NCBI RefSeq assembly: GCF_000247605.1
Contig: NC_016894.1
Span: forward strand, 1,054,001-1,118,000
Origin: Acetobacterium woodii DSM 1030
GTDB lineage: Bacteria > Bacillota > Clostridia > Eubacteriales > Eubacteriaceae
Direction: 5' to 3'
DNA: 64,000 nt
In this document: positions 52,821-61,872 of the stretch, one piece after another
Position numbering within the stretch: the first letter of the stretch is position 1
How the letters are laid out: each line of letters begins with the position of its first letter
Program-made: the position numbers and the translations under genes
Notes under the pieces: generated by a model
What the model saw: only the letters and a program-made list of their open reading frames with translations
Told to the model about the DNA's origin: nothing
Database searches by the model: none

Positions 52821-54497
52821 TAGGCGTTTGCGAAACGCCAAACCCTGCATAAAAGCAGGATTATTTCCTGCATAAAAAAATATAACTCCTCACCAGATTA
52901 TGATAAAATTGAGTTGCAAAACCAACAATCTATCAACCTGAAAGGAGTTATACATGGATATTTTACCACAAAAACAGCTTTCGTTGGCTGACATTTACTC
53001 TGATTGTCAAAATATTTTTGAGACCGATCAACACCGGTTTCTTTCGCTTCTCGAGGAAAATCTAAATCTGGATACTTTAATTCCCGGGTCTTTTTATCGA
53101 CACTATTATTCAGCAACAGGTCGTCCCCGGGAGTTTGAACTGCATTCAATGATTCGGGCTTTGCTGCTGCAGAAAATCTTCTCGATTCCTTCGGATACGC
53201 TTCTGCTTATCTTTCTGAAATTTTCCCCTGAAATAAGAAATTTCTGCGGGTTTAAACGCGTACCGGATGCTTCCCGATTTACCCGCTTCAAACAGGAGTT
53301 TCTTTTGGACTTACAATCGTTTTTTGATCATCTTGTGGATGTCACAGAACCGATCTGCCAGGCTATTGATCCTCAAAAAGCTGCCATGTCAATCTTTGAT
53401 ACATCTGGAATTGAGACCTACGTTACTGAGAATAATCCCAAATATTTCAATCGCATCATGATTCAATTGAAAGCCTTTAAAAAAGCCAATCAGCTGCCGA
53501 ATTCCTATGATCCGCATAAGGCGGCCTATAAAATAATGCCTTCTCATGCTGCAGCCAATCCAGCAATCAAGCAACTCTACATCAATGGCCATTTCTGTTA
53601 TGTTTATAAGTTTGGCATGATTACTAATGGGCTGGGGATTGTTCGCGACATCACTTTCTACAACCGGGATTTTCTGGCTGCCCATCCGGACATTGTCGTT
53701 GAGAAAAAGTCGGATTCGCCGGATGAAGATAAATCGTTAGGTGATTCAAAAGCCCTGATGCCGGTTCTGACCGATTTTTTCAACAAGCATCCGCTGATTC
53801 GGCCGGATGTCTTTCTCGGTGATGCTGCCTTTGATACCATCCCGATTTATTCGGGATTATTCAACGACCTGCATTTCAACCGGGCCTATATTCCTTTGAA
53901 TCGTCGTTCAAGTCTTGAACATCCTGACTTTACCATCAATCCTGATGGCATTCCCTGTTGTCCGAACGATCCGTCCCTGCCTATGAAACGGGAAGGCAAT
54001 ACCTCCCATCTTCGGTGTGGTATTCCCACCTTTAAATTTGTCTGTCCAAAAATGAAATCGGTAAAATGTGCCGATGGCAAGTATCATCGTCGTCATCATT
54101 GTGATCATCCCTGTACGACCTCGCTCTGTGGCCGGATGGTTTATATTACCCGGAAAAGAATCTGCGTGCTTATCCCGGTACCATTCGTGGGACAAATGAA
54201 TGGGCACAGACTTATAAAATCCGGGGGTGTGTTGAGCAGACCATTAATCAGTTTAAAGACAGCTTCTGTGTTGCCAATCGCCGTACTCAGAATGAACAGA
54301 CGCTGCATGCCGACCTTTTACTTTCCGGGATTGCTCAACTCTTAACGGTTATCCTTGCCGATTCGATTCATCAGCACCAGTTTATTCGCAGTCTCAAGCC
54401 CCTGATTGCTTAAATCATTTTTCATCTTTTTAAATTTTCCCTTTTTTCTTTTTCTGCTCTTCTCACTATTTTTTCTGATTCGTTTCGCAATTACCTA
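52821..54497 (+). mobile_element. Insertion sequence, DDE/DUF772 type (IS1182- or IS5-like), 1677 bp
   Basis: Bounded by imperfect terminal inverted repeats that both begin TAGG and share TTGCGAAACG (left TAGGCGTTTGCGAAACG, right on the reverse strand TAGGTAATTGCGAAACG), and by a perfect 10-bp direct repeat GAACACCAGT. It carries one transposase gene, which is frameshifted. The perfect duplication points to a fairly recent insertion. Family name is by resemblance of the transposase only. Confidence 0.88.
52954..54413 (+). pseudogene. Transposase with a C-terminal frameshift
   Basis: A strong CTGAAAGGAG Shine-Dalgarno precedes ATG 52954. The N-terminal DUF772-like domain (HSMIRALLLQKIFSIPS) and two acidic catalytic positions, D149 in IFDTSGIE and D290 in LGDAAFDT, are readable. 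Near 54150 the frame shifts. The open frame then ends at 54345 with unrelated residues, whereas the other frame continues as YYPEKNLRAYPGTIRGTNEWA and RGCVEQTINQFKD to TAA 54413. The expected catalytic Glu (in VEQT) is therefore lost from the main product, so the element is probably inactive unless the shift is programmed or a sequence error. Confidence 0.85.
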
Positions 54498-54507
54498 GAA
54501 CACCAGT
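54498..54507 (+). repeat. Target-site duplication, right copy
   Basis: GAACACCAGT, identical to 52811-52820. Confidence 0.85.
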
Positions 54508-54647
54508 ACTAAAAAGCTGGTAAGAAGTAATAATATTATTATAACTTTTCTTTTGGTCGATAGCTATAATAAATGTTATGATATATTTATAAATAAGTAT
54601 TAATTTTAGTGATTGACTAAAATAACGCTGGTTAAAGGAGAAAATAG

Positions 54648-54971
54648 ATGATTACACGAACATGGCACGGAATAGTGCCGCTGCATAAAAAAACAGCTTT
54701 TTTGAAATATCTAGATCAGACTGGTATTAACGACACCACAAGTCTCCCAGGAAATTGCGGAGCTTATGTGAAAGCAGTTGACCAAAACGAATTTTCACAT
54801 GTATTTTTATGCACTGTTTGGGAAACGCTTGAAGATATTATTAGTTATGCCGGAAAACAATATAGCATTGCCGTAACCTATCCTGAAGACGATCAATATG
54901 GATTAATTTCCGATCCGATTGTAATCCATCAAGAAGTGACAAGCACGAATAATCCATTTGAATATGAATAA
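54648..54971 (+). CDS. ABM-like (antibiotic biosynthesis monooxygenase fold) small protein
   Basis: A 107-residue ferredoxin-like-fold protein. TRTWHGIVP at the start, LPGNCGAYVK in the middle and the VWETLEDIISYAGKQYSIAVTYPEDDQYGLI segment are typical of this family's W-x-S/T-x-E-x-I-x-x-(F/Y)-A-G pattern. AAAGGAG Shine-Dalgarno. It overlaps the next gene by 8 bp. Such proteins are often stress or detoxification accessories; no specific reaction can be given. Confidence 0.78.
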   Translation: MITRTWHGIVPLHKKTAFLKYLDQTGINDTTSLPGNCGAYVKAVDQNEFSHVFLCTVWETLEDIISYAGKQYSIAVTYPEDDQYGLISDPIVIHQEVTSTNNPFEYE

Positions 54972-55572
54972 AGAAACGGTTAAAGCAGCAACAGCGATCA
55001 TAATTATTCCTGAGATTTATGGAATTAATCGATATATTAAAGACTGGACCGCTTTTTTTAGCGGTCGTGGTTATGACGTTTACTGCCTGGATTTGATTGG
55101 TAATAAGCACTCTTTTTCTTATGCTGAAGAGGGTGCGGCATACCTGAATTTTAGGGAAAAAATTAGTTTTGATTGTAGTGAAGAAGTTGCCGTCTATTTA
55201 AGAGAACTCAAAAACAATTATTCCCAAATTATCGTTTTTGGATCAAGTGTAGGCGCGACTATTGCCTGGCGACTGACCGAAAACAGTTGCTGTGATGGGA
55301 TGATTGGATATTATGGTTCTCGCATAAGGGAATATCTTGATGTCAAGCCGAGCTGCCCATGCCTGCTGTTATTCGCAGAAAATGAAGAATCCTTTAATGT
55401 GAAACCAATTTGTCAACAACTCATGAGTAAAGATTTGATTGAAGTTGCGGTACTACCAGGCAAACATGGTTTTGCAGATCCCGATGGCAATAATTATTAT
55501 CGTGAATCATGTAAAAAAGCCCGAGATATGGTAGAATATTTTTTGAATAAAATTGAAAAAGGCGCAAAATAA
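54964..55572 (+). CDS. Dienelactone hydrolase-family alpha/beta hydrolase
   Basis: A 202-residue alpha/beta hydrolase. The nucleophile elbow reads GSSVGA, with Ser where classical dienelactone hydrolase has Cys. The acid is likely in LLFAENEES and the catalytic His in GKHGFADP, the family's HGF motif. The start overlaps the end of the ABM-like gene (ATG 54964), so translation is coupled. Substrate unknown. Confidence 0.82.
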   Translation: MNKETVKAATAIIIIPEIYGINRYIKDWTAFFSGRGYDVYCLDLIGNKHSFSYAEEGAAYLNFREKISFDCSEEVAVYLRELKNNYSQIIVFGSSVGATIAWRLTENSCCDGMIGYYGSRIREYLDVKPSCPCLLLFAENEESFNVKPICQQLMSKDLIEVAVLPGKHGFADPDGNNYYRESCKKARDMVEYFLNKIEKGAK

Positions 55573-55591
55573 CAAGAAAAGAGGAAAAACA

Positions 55592-56305
55592 ATGACAGAT
55601 ATTGAAAAACTACAAAAAATTGTCGAAAACGCTGGTAATATTGTTTTTTTTGGAGGGGCTGGGGTCTCTACCGAGAGCGGCATTCCCGATTTTCGGAGTG
55701 TCGATGGGTTATATAATCAAAGTTATCAATACCCACCGGAAACGATTCTTTCACATCAGTTTTTTGTCGATAATACTGAGGAATTTTATCATTTTTATCG
55801 CAATAAAATGTTATATCTGGAAGCAAAACCAAATGCTGCTCATATAAAATTAGCAAAACTGGAAGCCGCAGGAAAAGTAAAAGCGGTGATTACCCAAAAT
55901 ATTGATGGCCTCCACCAAATGGCGGGCAGTAAGAATGTCTTGGAACTGCATGGTTCGGTGCATCGCAATTATTGTGTGCGATGTCATCAATTTTATCCGG
56001 TTCAAACGATTATCGAAAGTGACGGTGTCCCCACATGCACTTGTGGCGGCACGATTAAACCGGATGTGGTTTTGTATGGCGAAGGTTTAGATAATGAGGT
56101 AATGAACCAGTCACTATCTGCAATTACCAAAGCCGAGGTTCTGATTATCGGGGGAACATCATTGGGGGTTTATCCGGCCGCAGGGCTGATTGATTATTAC
56201 CGGGGGAAGCAGTTGGTATTAATTAATAAGACCGCAACCCCGATGGATTCCCGCGCAAATTTGGCCATTAAAGGAAGTATCGGGGAAGTATTTAAACAAA
56301 TTTAA
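55592..56305 (+). CDS. cobB: NAD-dependent protein deacylase, sirtuin
   Basis: A 237-residue Sir2 enzyme that removes acyl groups from lysines using [17 protein letters not shown] at 22-35, TQNIDGLH at 101-108, catalytic H120, and zinc ligands C128, C131, C149, C151. Start 55592 follows an AGAGGAAA Shine-Dalgarno. It is 19 bp after the hydrolase gene. In acetogens with acetyl-phosphate/acetyl-CoA chemistry it may regulate acyl-CoA enzymes, but nothing in the sequence shows a target. Confidence 0.94.
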   Translation: MTDIEKLQKIVENAGNIVFFGGAGVSTESGIPDFRSVDGLYNQSYQYPPETILSHQFFVDNTEEFYHFYRNKMLYLEAKPNAAHIKLAKLEAAGKVKAVITQNIDGLHQMAGSKNVLELHGSVHRNYCVRCHQFYPVQTIIESDGVPTCTCGGTIKPDVVLYGEGLDNEVMNQSLSAITKAEVLIIGGTSLGVYPAAGLIDYYRGKQLVLINKTATPMDSRANLAIKGSIGEVFKQI

Positions 56306-56349
56306 CAAAACAAATAGTCCCGATAAACAATTGGTCGATTGATAACCTC

Positions 56350-56380
56350 AGACGGCTACTTATTAAAGTGACCGTCTTTT
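56350..56380 (+). terminator. Terminator of the ABM/DLH/sirtuin operon
   Basis: AGACGG pairs with CCGTCT, extended by ACTT/AAGT, then TTTT. It overlaps the 3' coding end of the convergent gene at 56356. Confidence 0.6.
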
Positions 56381-57462
56381 GGGGTCGCTAAGCGACGTTG
56401 TAAATTCACCACAAAATCTTGGATATTCGTGATAAATGACCGGGAACTCAGGCTGCCGCGATCTTTTAATTTATTGACGACAAATTCTGAAATATCAACC
56501 GTGTAAAAATAAACGGGTCGAATAATGCCATCAACAACTTGATAAGAAGGGGTCATATTGCCAGTTGCAATGGTATGAAGTTGCGTTGCCAGACAAATGA
56601 CGGTGGTTGCTTTGCGGGTATGAACGCGCAGGGCATCTTGAGCTTGGTAGACATCGGCATAAACGCTGGGGAGCGGGCCGTCATCGCGAATTGAACCAGC
56701 TAAAACCATCGGGATCTTATTTTTGATACAGGCGCTAACAATGCCATCTTCAATTTTATATGTTTCGACTAAATTCTCCAGGGTTTCACAACTCCGGGCG
56801 CGATTAATGGTTTCGATATGATGATAATGACCCATTGATTTATTTTCTTTAGAATAGATATCCTGGCCCAAAGCGGTGTTAAAAAAATGCGATTCCAAAT
56901 CATGGGTGGCTAAAGCATTGCCGGCAAAGAGGGCATCGACATAACCGTTTTCGATCAGCTTGGTCATCGCGTTTCGGGAATCCTGGTCAAAGGTTACGGC
57001 CGGACCCAGAACCCAGAGCAGATAACCATGATCCCGTTCAAATTCCAGTAATTCATAGAGGCGATCATAATCCCGAGAGTAAGCCGTTTCGCGCGAATTA
57101 GAAGTTCGAAACGAAAAATTGTCAGTTTCATTTTGCTTTTTATTAAAGGCAAAGTGATCGACATAGACACCATTTCCGCCATCTTCGTGACGGCCGACAA
57201 CAACGGCATCACCTTTTTTAACATTTCTGAATTCTACCGCTGCAGGATGATCATCCTTGATGACAACGACACAGTCCATCCGGCTTTCACGCATTAATTG
57301 CCAGGTGTTATGGATTTTAAAATATTCAGGAAAGATAGTGGTGGCATAAAAGTTTTCGGGAACGACGCCATCCATCGGAGCCGGCATGGTTCGGACACTG
57401 GGAGCGTTAATAAAAAAGGGTTCTGAAAAATCGGGAGTAGTATAGTTGGGTAAAGTAAACAT
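56356..57462 (-). CDS. LOR/SDH-domain protein (TIGR00300-like, ornithine cyclodeaminase-related)
   Basis: A 368-residue cytoplasmic protein. The block NAPSVRTMPAPMDGVVPENFYATTIFPEY (seen in part), GGNGVYVDHFAF, WVLGPAVTFDQDSR and the C-terminal CLATQLHTIATGNMTPSY are what I associate with the LOR/SDH conserved-domain family, some members of which act on ornithine or arginine derivatives. It stands alone on the - strand. The exact reaction is uncertain. Confidence 0.72.
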   Translation of the reverse strand: MFTLPNYTTPDFSEPFFINAPSVRTMPAPMDGVVPENFYATTIFPEYFKIHNTWQLMRESRMDCVVVIKDDHPAAVEFRNVKKGDAVVVGRHEDGGNGVYVDHFAFNKKQNETDNFSFRTSNSRETAYSRDYDRLYELLEFERDHGYLLWVLGPAVTFDQDSRNAMTKLIENGYVDALFAGNALATHDLESHFFNTALGQDIYSKENKSMGHYHHIETINRARSCETLENLVETYKIEDGIVSACIKNKIPMVLAGSIRDDGPLPSVYADVYQAQDALRVHTRKATTVICLATQLHTIATGNMTPSYQVVDGIIRPVYFYTVDISEFVVNKLKDRGSLSSRSFITNIQDFVVNLQRRLATPKDGHFNK

Positions 57463-57548
57463 TTAAGCACCTCGTGATATAATTTTATTCATTATATCAT
57501 ATCAACAATGGATATGACATTGATATCTGTTGGCGGTTAAATTAGTTA

Positions 57549-57603
57549 AAAAAAACACCGTCAATGATTAATCGGTTAAGATGAATCATTGATGGTGTTT
57601 TTT
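57549..57603 (-). terminator. Terminator of the FmdE-like gene
   Basis: AACACC-TCAATGATT arms pair with AATCATTGA-GGTGTT around a 14-nt loop; the - strand RNA ends in a run of U. Confidence 0.85.
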
Positions 57604-57619
57604 GCTTGCGTCAAGTCGC

Positions 57620-58024
57620 TTAAACTTTTTCAGGTAAAGTAAAATGTGGTTTTTCGAAATCGAAAAGTTTTGAGGCATCCGGTTCATTGAGTAGGAAAGC
57701 TTCCATTTCATCCCGTTCCATAGGCGGCAGTTCTTTTAAAATCAAACGAATACTTTCGCCGGTGGTTTGATTAAAAACGGAAAAAGCCTGTTTGCCTTCT
57801 TTTATAAAAAGCAGATTACCTTTTTCACCGGTACATCCCAGTACCACTCGAATACCATCGACACTGCAGGATTCATTTTCGGCGACACAAACGATTTTAT
57901 CATTTCCGGACGGATCAATAGATAAAGCTTTTATCGCTTCCAGGGAAGCCCGGACACCAATCGCCAAACCAGGACAATGATGTCCATGATAAGCTACACA
58001 TTTATCCCATAATTCTTTATTCAT
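57620..58024 (-). CDS. FmdE-family protein
   Basis: A 134-residue protein related to formylmethanofuran dehydrogenase subunit E. The hallmark YHGHHCPGLAIGVRAS (12-27) and the Cys-rich ENESCSVDGIRVVLGCTGEKGN segment are present. The zinc-ribbon C-terminus of longer archaeal forms is missing. Bacterial members occur where molybdenum/tungsten enzymes or formate metabolism are found; here it is a single gene with no such neighbour. Confidence 0.88.
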   Translation of the reverse strand: MNKELWDKCVAYHGHHCPGLAIGVRASLEAIKALSIDPSGNDKIVCVAENESCSVDGIRVVLGCTGEKGNLLFIKEGKQAFSVFNQTTGESIRLILKELPPMERDEMEAFLLNEPDASKLFDFEKPHFTLPEKV

Positions 58025-58101
58025 AAATTTTTCCTCCTTTTTATAAAGCAGGAGACCGACTTCAGTGGGTCTCTGGGTTTTCGATCAGGATAAGCAGTTA
58101 C

Positions 58102-59460
58102 TTAGTTTTTAAAACTGTGAATGGGGGCCGGAATCTGACCGCCGCGATTCACAAAAACAGAACAGTCGTTTTTATTTACCGGCATGATTGGAGCTCGACC
58201 AAGAAGTCCGCCAAATTCAGCGGTATCACCCACGTCTTTTCCATAAACGGGAATGACCCGAACGCCGGTAGTTTTATTATTAATGACACCGATCGCCGCC
58301 TCATCAGCTAAGATACCAGAGATGGTCGTAGCGGGAGTATCACCGGGAATGGCAACCATGTCAATACCAACCGAACAGACACTGGTCATGGCTTCCAACT
58401 TATCAAAGGTTAAGGCACCACATTCAACAGCTTCAATCATTCCTTCATCTTCACTGACGGGAATAAAGGCCCCGCTGAAACCACCAACTGAAGTTGAGGC
58501 CATGATACCGCCTTTTTTGACCGCATCATTGAGCATCGCCAGAGCCGCGGTGGTGCCATGAGTACCACAATGTTCCAAACCCATTTCCTCGAGAATACGG
58601 GCTACGCTGTCACCGATTTCCGGGGTTGGTGCCAAAGATAAATCTAAGATACCAAACGGAACATTCAGCCGTTCAGCAACAGTTGTGCCAACCAGATGTC
58701 CGGCGCGGGTAATTTTAAAAGCAGTTTTTTTAATGATTTCAGCCATTTCTCCAAAGGAAGCATGTTGTGCTTTTTCAAGCGCCCGTTTAACAACGCCGGG
58801 ACCGCTGACGCCAACATTAAGAACCGCTTCGGCTTCGCCGACGCCGTGAAAGGCACCAGCCATAAAGGGATTGTCTTCAACCGCATTAGCAAAAGCGACA
58901 AATTTAGCACAACCAATCGAATCCGCCTCTCGGGTGAGGTAGGCAGTTTCTTTGATCACTTCGCCTAATCGTTTAACGGCATCCATATTAATGCCGGCCT
59001 TTGATGAGCCGAGGTTAACCGATGAACAGACGCAGTTAGTAGTTGCTAAAGCTTCCGGGATTGAGTCAATCAGAATTCGATCGCCCTTGGTAAAGCCTTT
59101 GGGGACGAGGGCCGAAAAACCACCAATAAAATTAATGCCAACTGTCGCAGCAGCTGCATCAAGGGTTTTGGCATATTCGACATAATTCAGGTCTTCGCTG
59201 CTTCCGGCAATCAGCGAAATTGGCGTAACGGAAATACGTTTATTAACGATGGGAATGCCCAGCTCCGTTTCGATTCGTTCACCCTCTTTGACTAGGTTTT
59301 CGGCTAAAAAAGTAATTTTATCATAAATTTTTTGGCGGCTTTTAACGCCGGAAGAATCAATACAATCAAGTAAAGAAATACCCATCGTGATGGTGCGGAT
59401 ATCCAGCCGTTCTTTTTCTATCATTCTGACCGTTTCAAGGACGTCTTTAAACATTGTCAT
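58102..59460 (-). CDS. UPF0210 (PFL-like, DUF711) family protein
   Basis: A 452-residue protein of the UPF0210 family, often annotated as PFL-like because of a distant relation to glycyl-radical folds. Conserved runs include [32 protein letters not shown] and [16 protein letters not shown]. The partner ACT-domain gene ends 11 bp upstream and is co-transcribed, the constant arrangement of this family. Molecular function is not established. Confidence 0.92.
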   Translation of the reverse strand: MTMFKDVLETVRMIEKERLDIRTITMGISLLDCIDSSGVKSRQKIYDKITFLAENLVKEGERIETELGIPIVNKRISVTPISLIAGSSEDLNYVEYAKTLDAAAATVGINFIGGFSALVPKGFTKGDRILIDSIPEALATTNCVCSSVNLGSSKAGINMDAVKRLGEVIKETAYLTREADSIGCAKFVAFANAVEDNPFMAGAFHGVGEAEAVLNVGVSGPGVVKRALEKAQHASFGEMAEIIKKTAFKITRAGHLVGTTVAERLNVPFGILDLSLAPTPEIGDSVARILEEMGLEHCGTHGTTAALAMLNDAVKKGGIMASTSVGGFSGAFIPVSEDEGMIEAVECGALTFDKLEAMTSVCSVGIDMVAIPGDTPATTISGILADEAAIGVINNKTTGVRVIPVYGKDVGDTAEFGGLLGRAPIMPVNKNDCSVFVNRGGQIPAPIHSFKN

Positions 59461-59471
59461 AATTGGGCCGC

Positions 59472-59741
59472 CTATATGGTGTGCATTGCATTGAAAAGAT
59501 CTTCATGCTGAATGCGGATTGACATACCAATGGTTTCGCCGATTTCTTCAAGGGCGGTTTTTAAGACAATAAAGTCATTTGACATTTTAGACATATCAAC
59601 AAGCATGATCATGGTGAAAAAATCGTGCATAACTGTTTGACTGATATCTTCGATATTGACGTTGTTTTCGGCTAAAATTTTAGATACATTATAAATTATT
59701 CCGGTTCGGTCTTTTCCAATAACCGTTACTACTGCTCTCAT
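59472..59741 (-). CDS. ACT-domain protein (UPF0237)
   Basis: An 89-residue single ACT domain: [34 protein letters not shown] is characteristic of GcvR-like amino-acid-sensing ACT proteins. AAGGAG Shine-Dalgarno. First gene of a two-gene operon with UPF0210, so it may be the ligand-sensing partner. Confidence 0.93.
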   Translation of the reverse strand: MRAVVTVIGKDRTGIIYNVSKILAENNVNIEDISQTVMHDFFTMIMLVDMSKMSNDFIVLKTALEEIGETIGMSIRIQHEDLFNAMHTI

Positions 59742-59951
59742 TTTTAAATTTCTCCTTAATTTTCATTGTTTTAATAGTTTAAACCAAAATAGCCATAATC
59801 ACAAGTTATAATGTCGAAATTCTAATATAGAAATGAAGAAACAATGTATAAAGAATTAATTTTTAAGATTCTTGATGTAAAATCAATACAAACGTTATGA
59901 ATTTTTAACAAAATAACGCCTAGATTTTTGCTTAATACAGGGTTCCGTAAC

Positions 59952-59980
59952 TTGTTAAGGGTGGTGGAGTGTGGTATAAT
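59952..59980 (+). promoter_or_regulatory. mraZ promoter
   Basis: TTGTTA (59952-59957), 17 bp, TATAAT (59975-59980) with an upstream TGG that makes an extended -10. Perfect -10 and correct spacing. In the rest of 59742-60024 I see no gene. Confidence 0.85.
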
Positions 59981-59994
59981 GTGGAAGAAAATGG
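59961..59994 (+). promoter_or_regulatory. MraZ-box array over the mraZ promoter
   Basis: GTGG at 59961, 59971 and 59981, and ATGG at 59991: four boxes at exact 10-bp steps, flanking the -10. MraZ is known to bind direct repeats of TGG-type boxes at its own promoter with one-turn spacing, so this is a good autoregulatory operator. Confidence 0.8.
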
Positions 59995-60024
59995 AAGAAC
60001 AAAGTAAGAAGGAGGGAGACCGGT

Positions 60025-60456
60025 ATGTTTTTTGGAGAGTTTGAACATAATATCGATGACAAGGGACGTCTGATCATTCCTTCAAAATTCAGAGAATCTC
60101 TGGGCGGACAGTTTGTTTTAACAAAAGGGCTGGACTGTTGCTTGTTTGTTTTTTCCATGGAAGAATGGGAAAATTTTGAAAGTAAACTAAAATCGTTACC
60201 CATATCGGATAAGGATGCCAGAGCATTTACCCGGTTTTTCTTTGCTGGAGCTGCCGACTGTGAGCTGGACCGTCAAGGGCGGGCAAGCATTCCGCTTTCG
60301 CTTCGAAAATATGCAAAAATAGCAAAAGAGGTGACCATTATCGGAGTTTCAAACAGATTGGAAATTTGGGATAGTCAAATATGGAGTAACTATAACGACA
60401 ATGATGAGTTAAACTATGAGGACATCGCTAATAACATGGCGATGTTGGGAATATAA
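60025..60456 (+). CDS. mraZ: Transcriptional regulator MraZ
   Basis: A 143-residue ring-forming regulator of the division cluster. Two SpoVT-AbrB-like halves: MFFGEFEHNIDDKGRLIIPSKFR at the start and FFAGAADCELDRQGRASIPLSLR in the second half, each with the D-x-(K/Q)-G-R core. AAGGAGGG Shine-Dalgarno. The stop codon TAA abuts the rsmH ATG directly. Confidence 0.97.
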   Translation: MFFGEFEHNIDDKGRLIIPSKFRESLGGQFVLTKGLDCCLFVFSMEEWENFESKLKSLPISDKDARAFTRFFFAGAADCELDRQGRASIPLSLRKYAKIAKEVTIIGVSNRLEIWDSQIWSNYNDNDELNYEDIANNMAMLGI

Positions 60457-61413
60457 ATGAAACCAGAAACATTTTCACATACTACCGTTTTGTTGCGGGA
60501 ATCAATTGATGGTCTGGACATAAAACCGGATGGCAGCTATGTTGATTGTACCTTGGGCGGCGGCGGACATTCACAGTGGATCTGCGAAGCGTTAAATGAA
60601 AACGGTGTTTTAGTCGGTATCGATCAGGATGATTATGCCTTGCGGTATGCTAAAAATCGTTTAGAACCATATGCTTGTCAGCGCTATTTTGTAAAAAGTA
60701 ATTTTGCCAGTTTGACCAAGGTTCTAGAGGGCCTCCATCTCTCTGGAATCGATGGTATTCTATATGACCTCGGGGTTTCTTCATTTCAACTGGATGATGA
60801 TACCCGAGGCTTTTCTTATCATAATGATGGACCGCTGGATATGAGAATGAATCAGGTTGCGGATTTAACGGCCGAAATGGTTGTTAATGACTATGCTCCT
60901 GGGGAACTGAAAAAAATTCTTTTCCTTTATGGTGAAGAAAAGTTTGCCAGTCAAATTGTAAAATCCATCGTTAAAGCCAGAGAAATAAAAAGAATCCAAA
61001 CAACTTTGGAGTTAAGTGAGATCATTAAACATGCTTACCCGCCCAAAGAACGTTTTAAAGAAAAACATCCCTCAAGAAAAACCTTCCAAGCGATTCGCCT
61101 GGAAGTTAATGGGGAACTGAAAATATTGGAAGATGCACTGATACAAGGTATTGCAGCCTTGAAACCGGGAGGAAGAATGTGCGTGATTACTTTTCATTCA
61201 CTTGAAGATCGGGTGGTGAAACGGTTATTTAAAGAAAGAGCCAATCCCTGTACGTGCCCACCCGATTTTCCGCAATGCGTTTGTGGAAAAAAACCAGAGG
61301 TGAAACTTATTTCGCGAAAGCCGATTAGTTCAGGGATTGATGAATTGGAAAAAAATCGACGGTCGCGAAGTGCAAAACTGCGGATTGTTGAAAAGTTGGA
61401 AACAGAAAGTTAA
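60457..61413 (+). CDS. rsmH: 16S rRNA m4C1402 methyltransferase
   Basis: A 318-residue SAM-dependent enzyme (MraW). DCTLGGGGHS (SAM loop), DLGVSSFQLDDDTRGFSY, GPLDMRM and TFHSLEDRVVKRLF are all intact. Starts at the base after mraZ. Second gene of the dcw cluster. Confidence 0.97.
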   Translation: MKPETFSHTTVLLRESIDGLDIKPDGSYVDCTLGGGGHSQWICEALNENGVLVGIDQDDYALRYAKNRLEPYACQRYFVKSNFASLTKVLEGLHLSGIDGILYDLGVSSFQLDDDTRGFSYHNDGPLDMRMNQVADLTAEMVVNDYAPGELKKILFLYGEEKFASQIVKSIVKAREIKRIQTTLELSEIIKHAYPPKERFKEKHPSRKTFQAIRLEVNGELKILEDALIQGIAALKPGGRMCVITFHSLEDRVVKRLFKERANPCTCPPDFPQCVCGKKPEVKLISRKPISSGIDELEKNRRSRSAKLRIVEKLETES

Positions 61414-61426
61414 AAAGGAGTGTTTC

Positions 61427-61810
61427 ATGTCAACCATTAAAACCGGGAAATTAATACCAAGAAGACCGGAAAAAAAAATGACAACGAGTTCGTATGTCAT
61501 GATTATTGGGATAATCGCTTTTTTTGTAATGACTGGTATTTTATTTCAACATGTGGTTATTACGAATAAAAATACTGAGATCAGAAGTCTGCAGTCAACC
61601 CTTGAGGAGGCTGTTCAGGTTAATGATAGTAAAGAAGGTCAATTAGTAACAAACATGAATCTACAGTCGATTGAAGCGCAAGCGAGAGGTTACGGCATGA
61701 CCGAACCGGTGCAGGACCAGTATCGACGTGAGGTGATTACAAATAAAAAGGATACATCGTTGATGTCCGATTCGGAAATTGTAAAAAGTTGGTTTGAAAA
61801 TTTATTTTAA
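61427..61810 (+). CDS. ftsL: FtsL-like cell-division protein
   Basis: A 127-residue bitopic membrane protein: a basic cytoplasmic N-terminus (KLIPRRPEKKM), one membrane helix (about 25-45) and an extracytoplasmic coiled-coil-like region. I start at 61427 with AAAAAGGAG upstream; the frame extends into rsmH but without a binding site. Sequence is poorly conserved in this family; assignment rests on topology and location between rsmH and the PBP gene. Confidence 0.82.
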   Translation: MSTIKTGKLIPRRPEKKMTTSSYVMIIGIIAFFVMTGILFQHVVITNKNTEIRSLQSTLEEAVQVNDSKEGQLVTNMNLQSIEAQARGYGMTEPVQDQYRREVITNKKDTSLMSDSEIVKSWFENLF

Positions 61811-61872
61811 GTTAGGGTTTATTTAAGCCGTGTAAGGTAAGCTTAATTAAATTAAAATTTTGGAGAAAAAGT

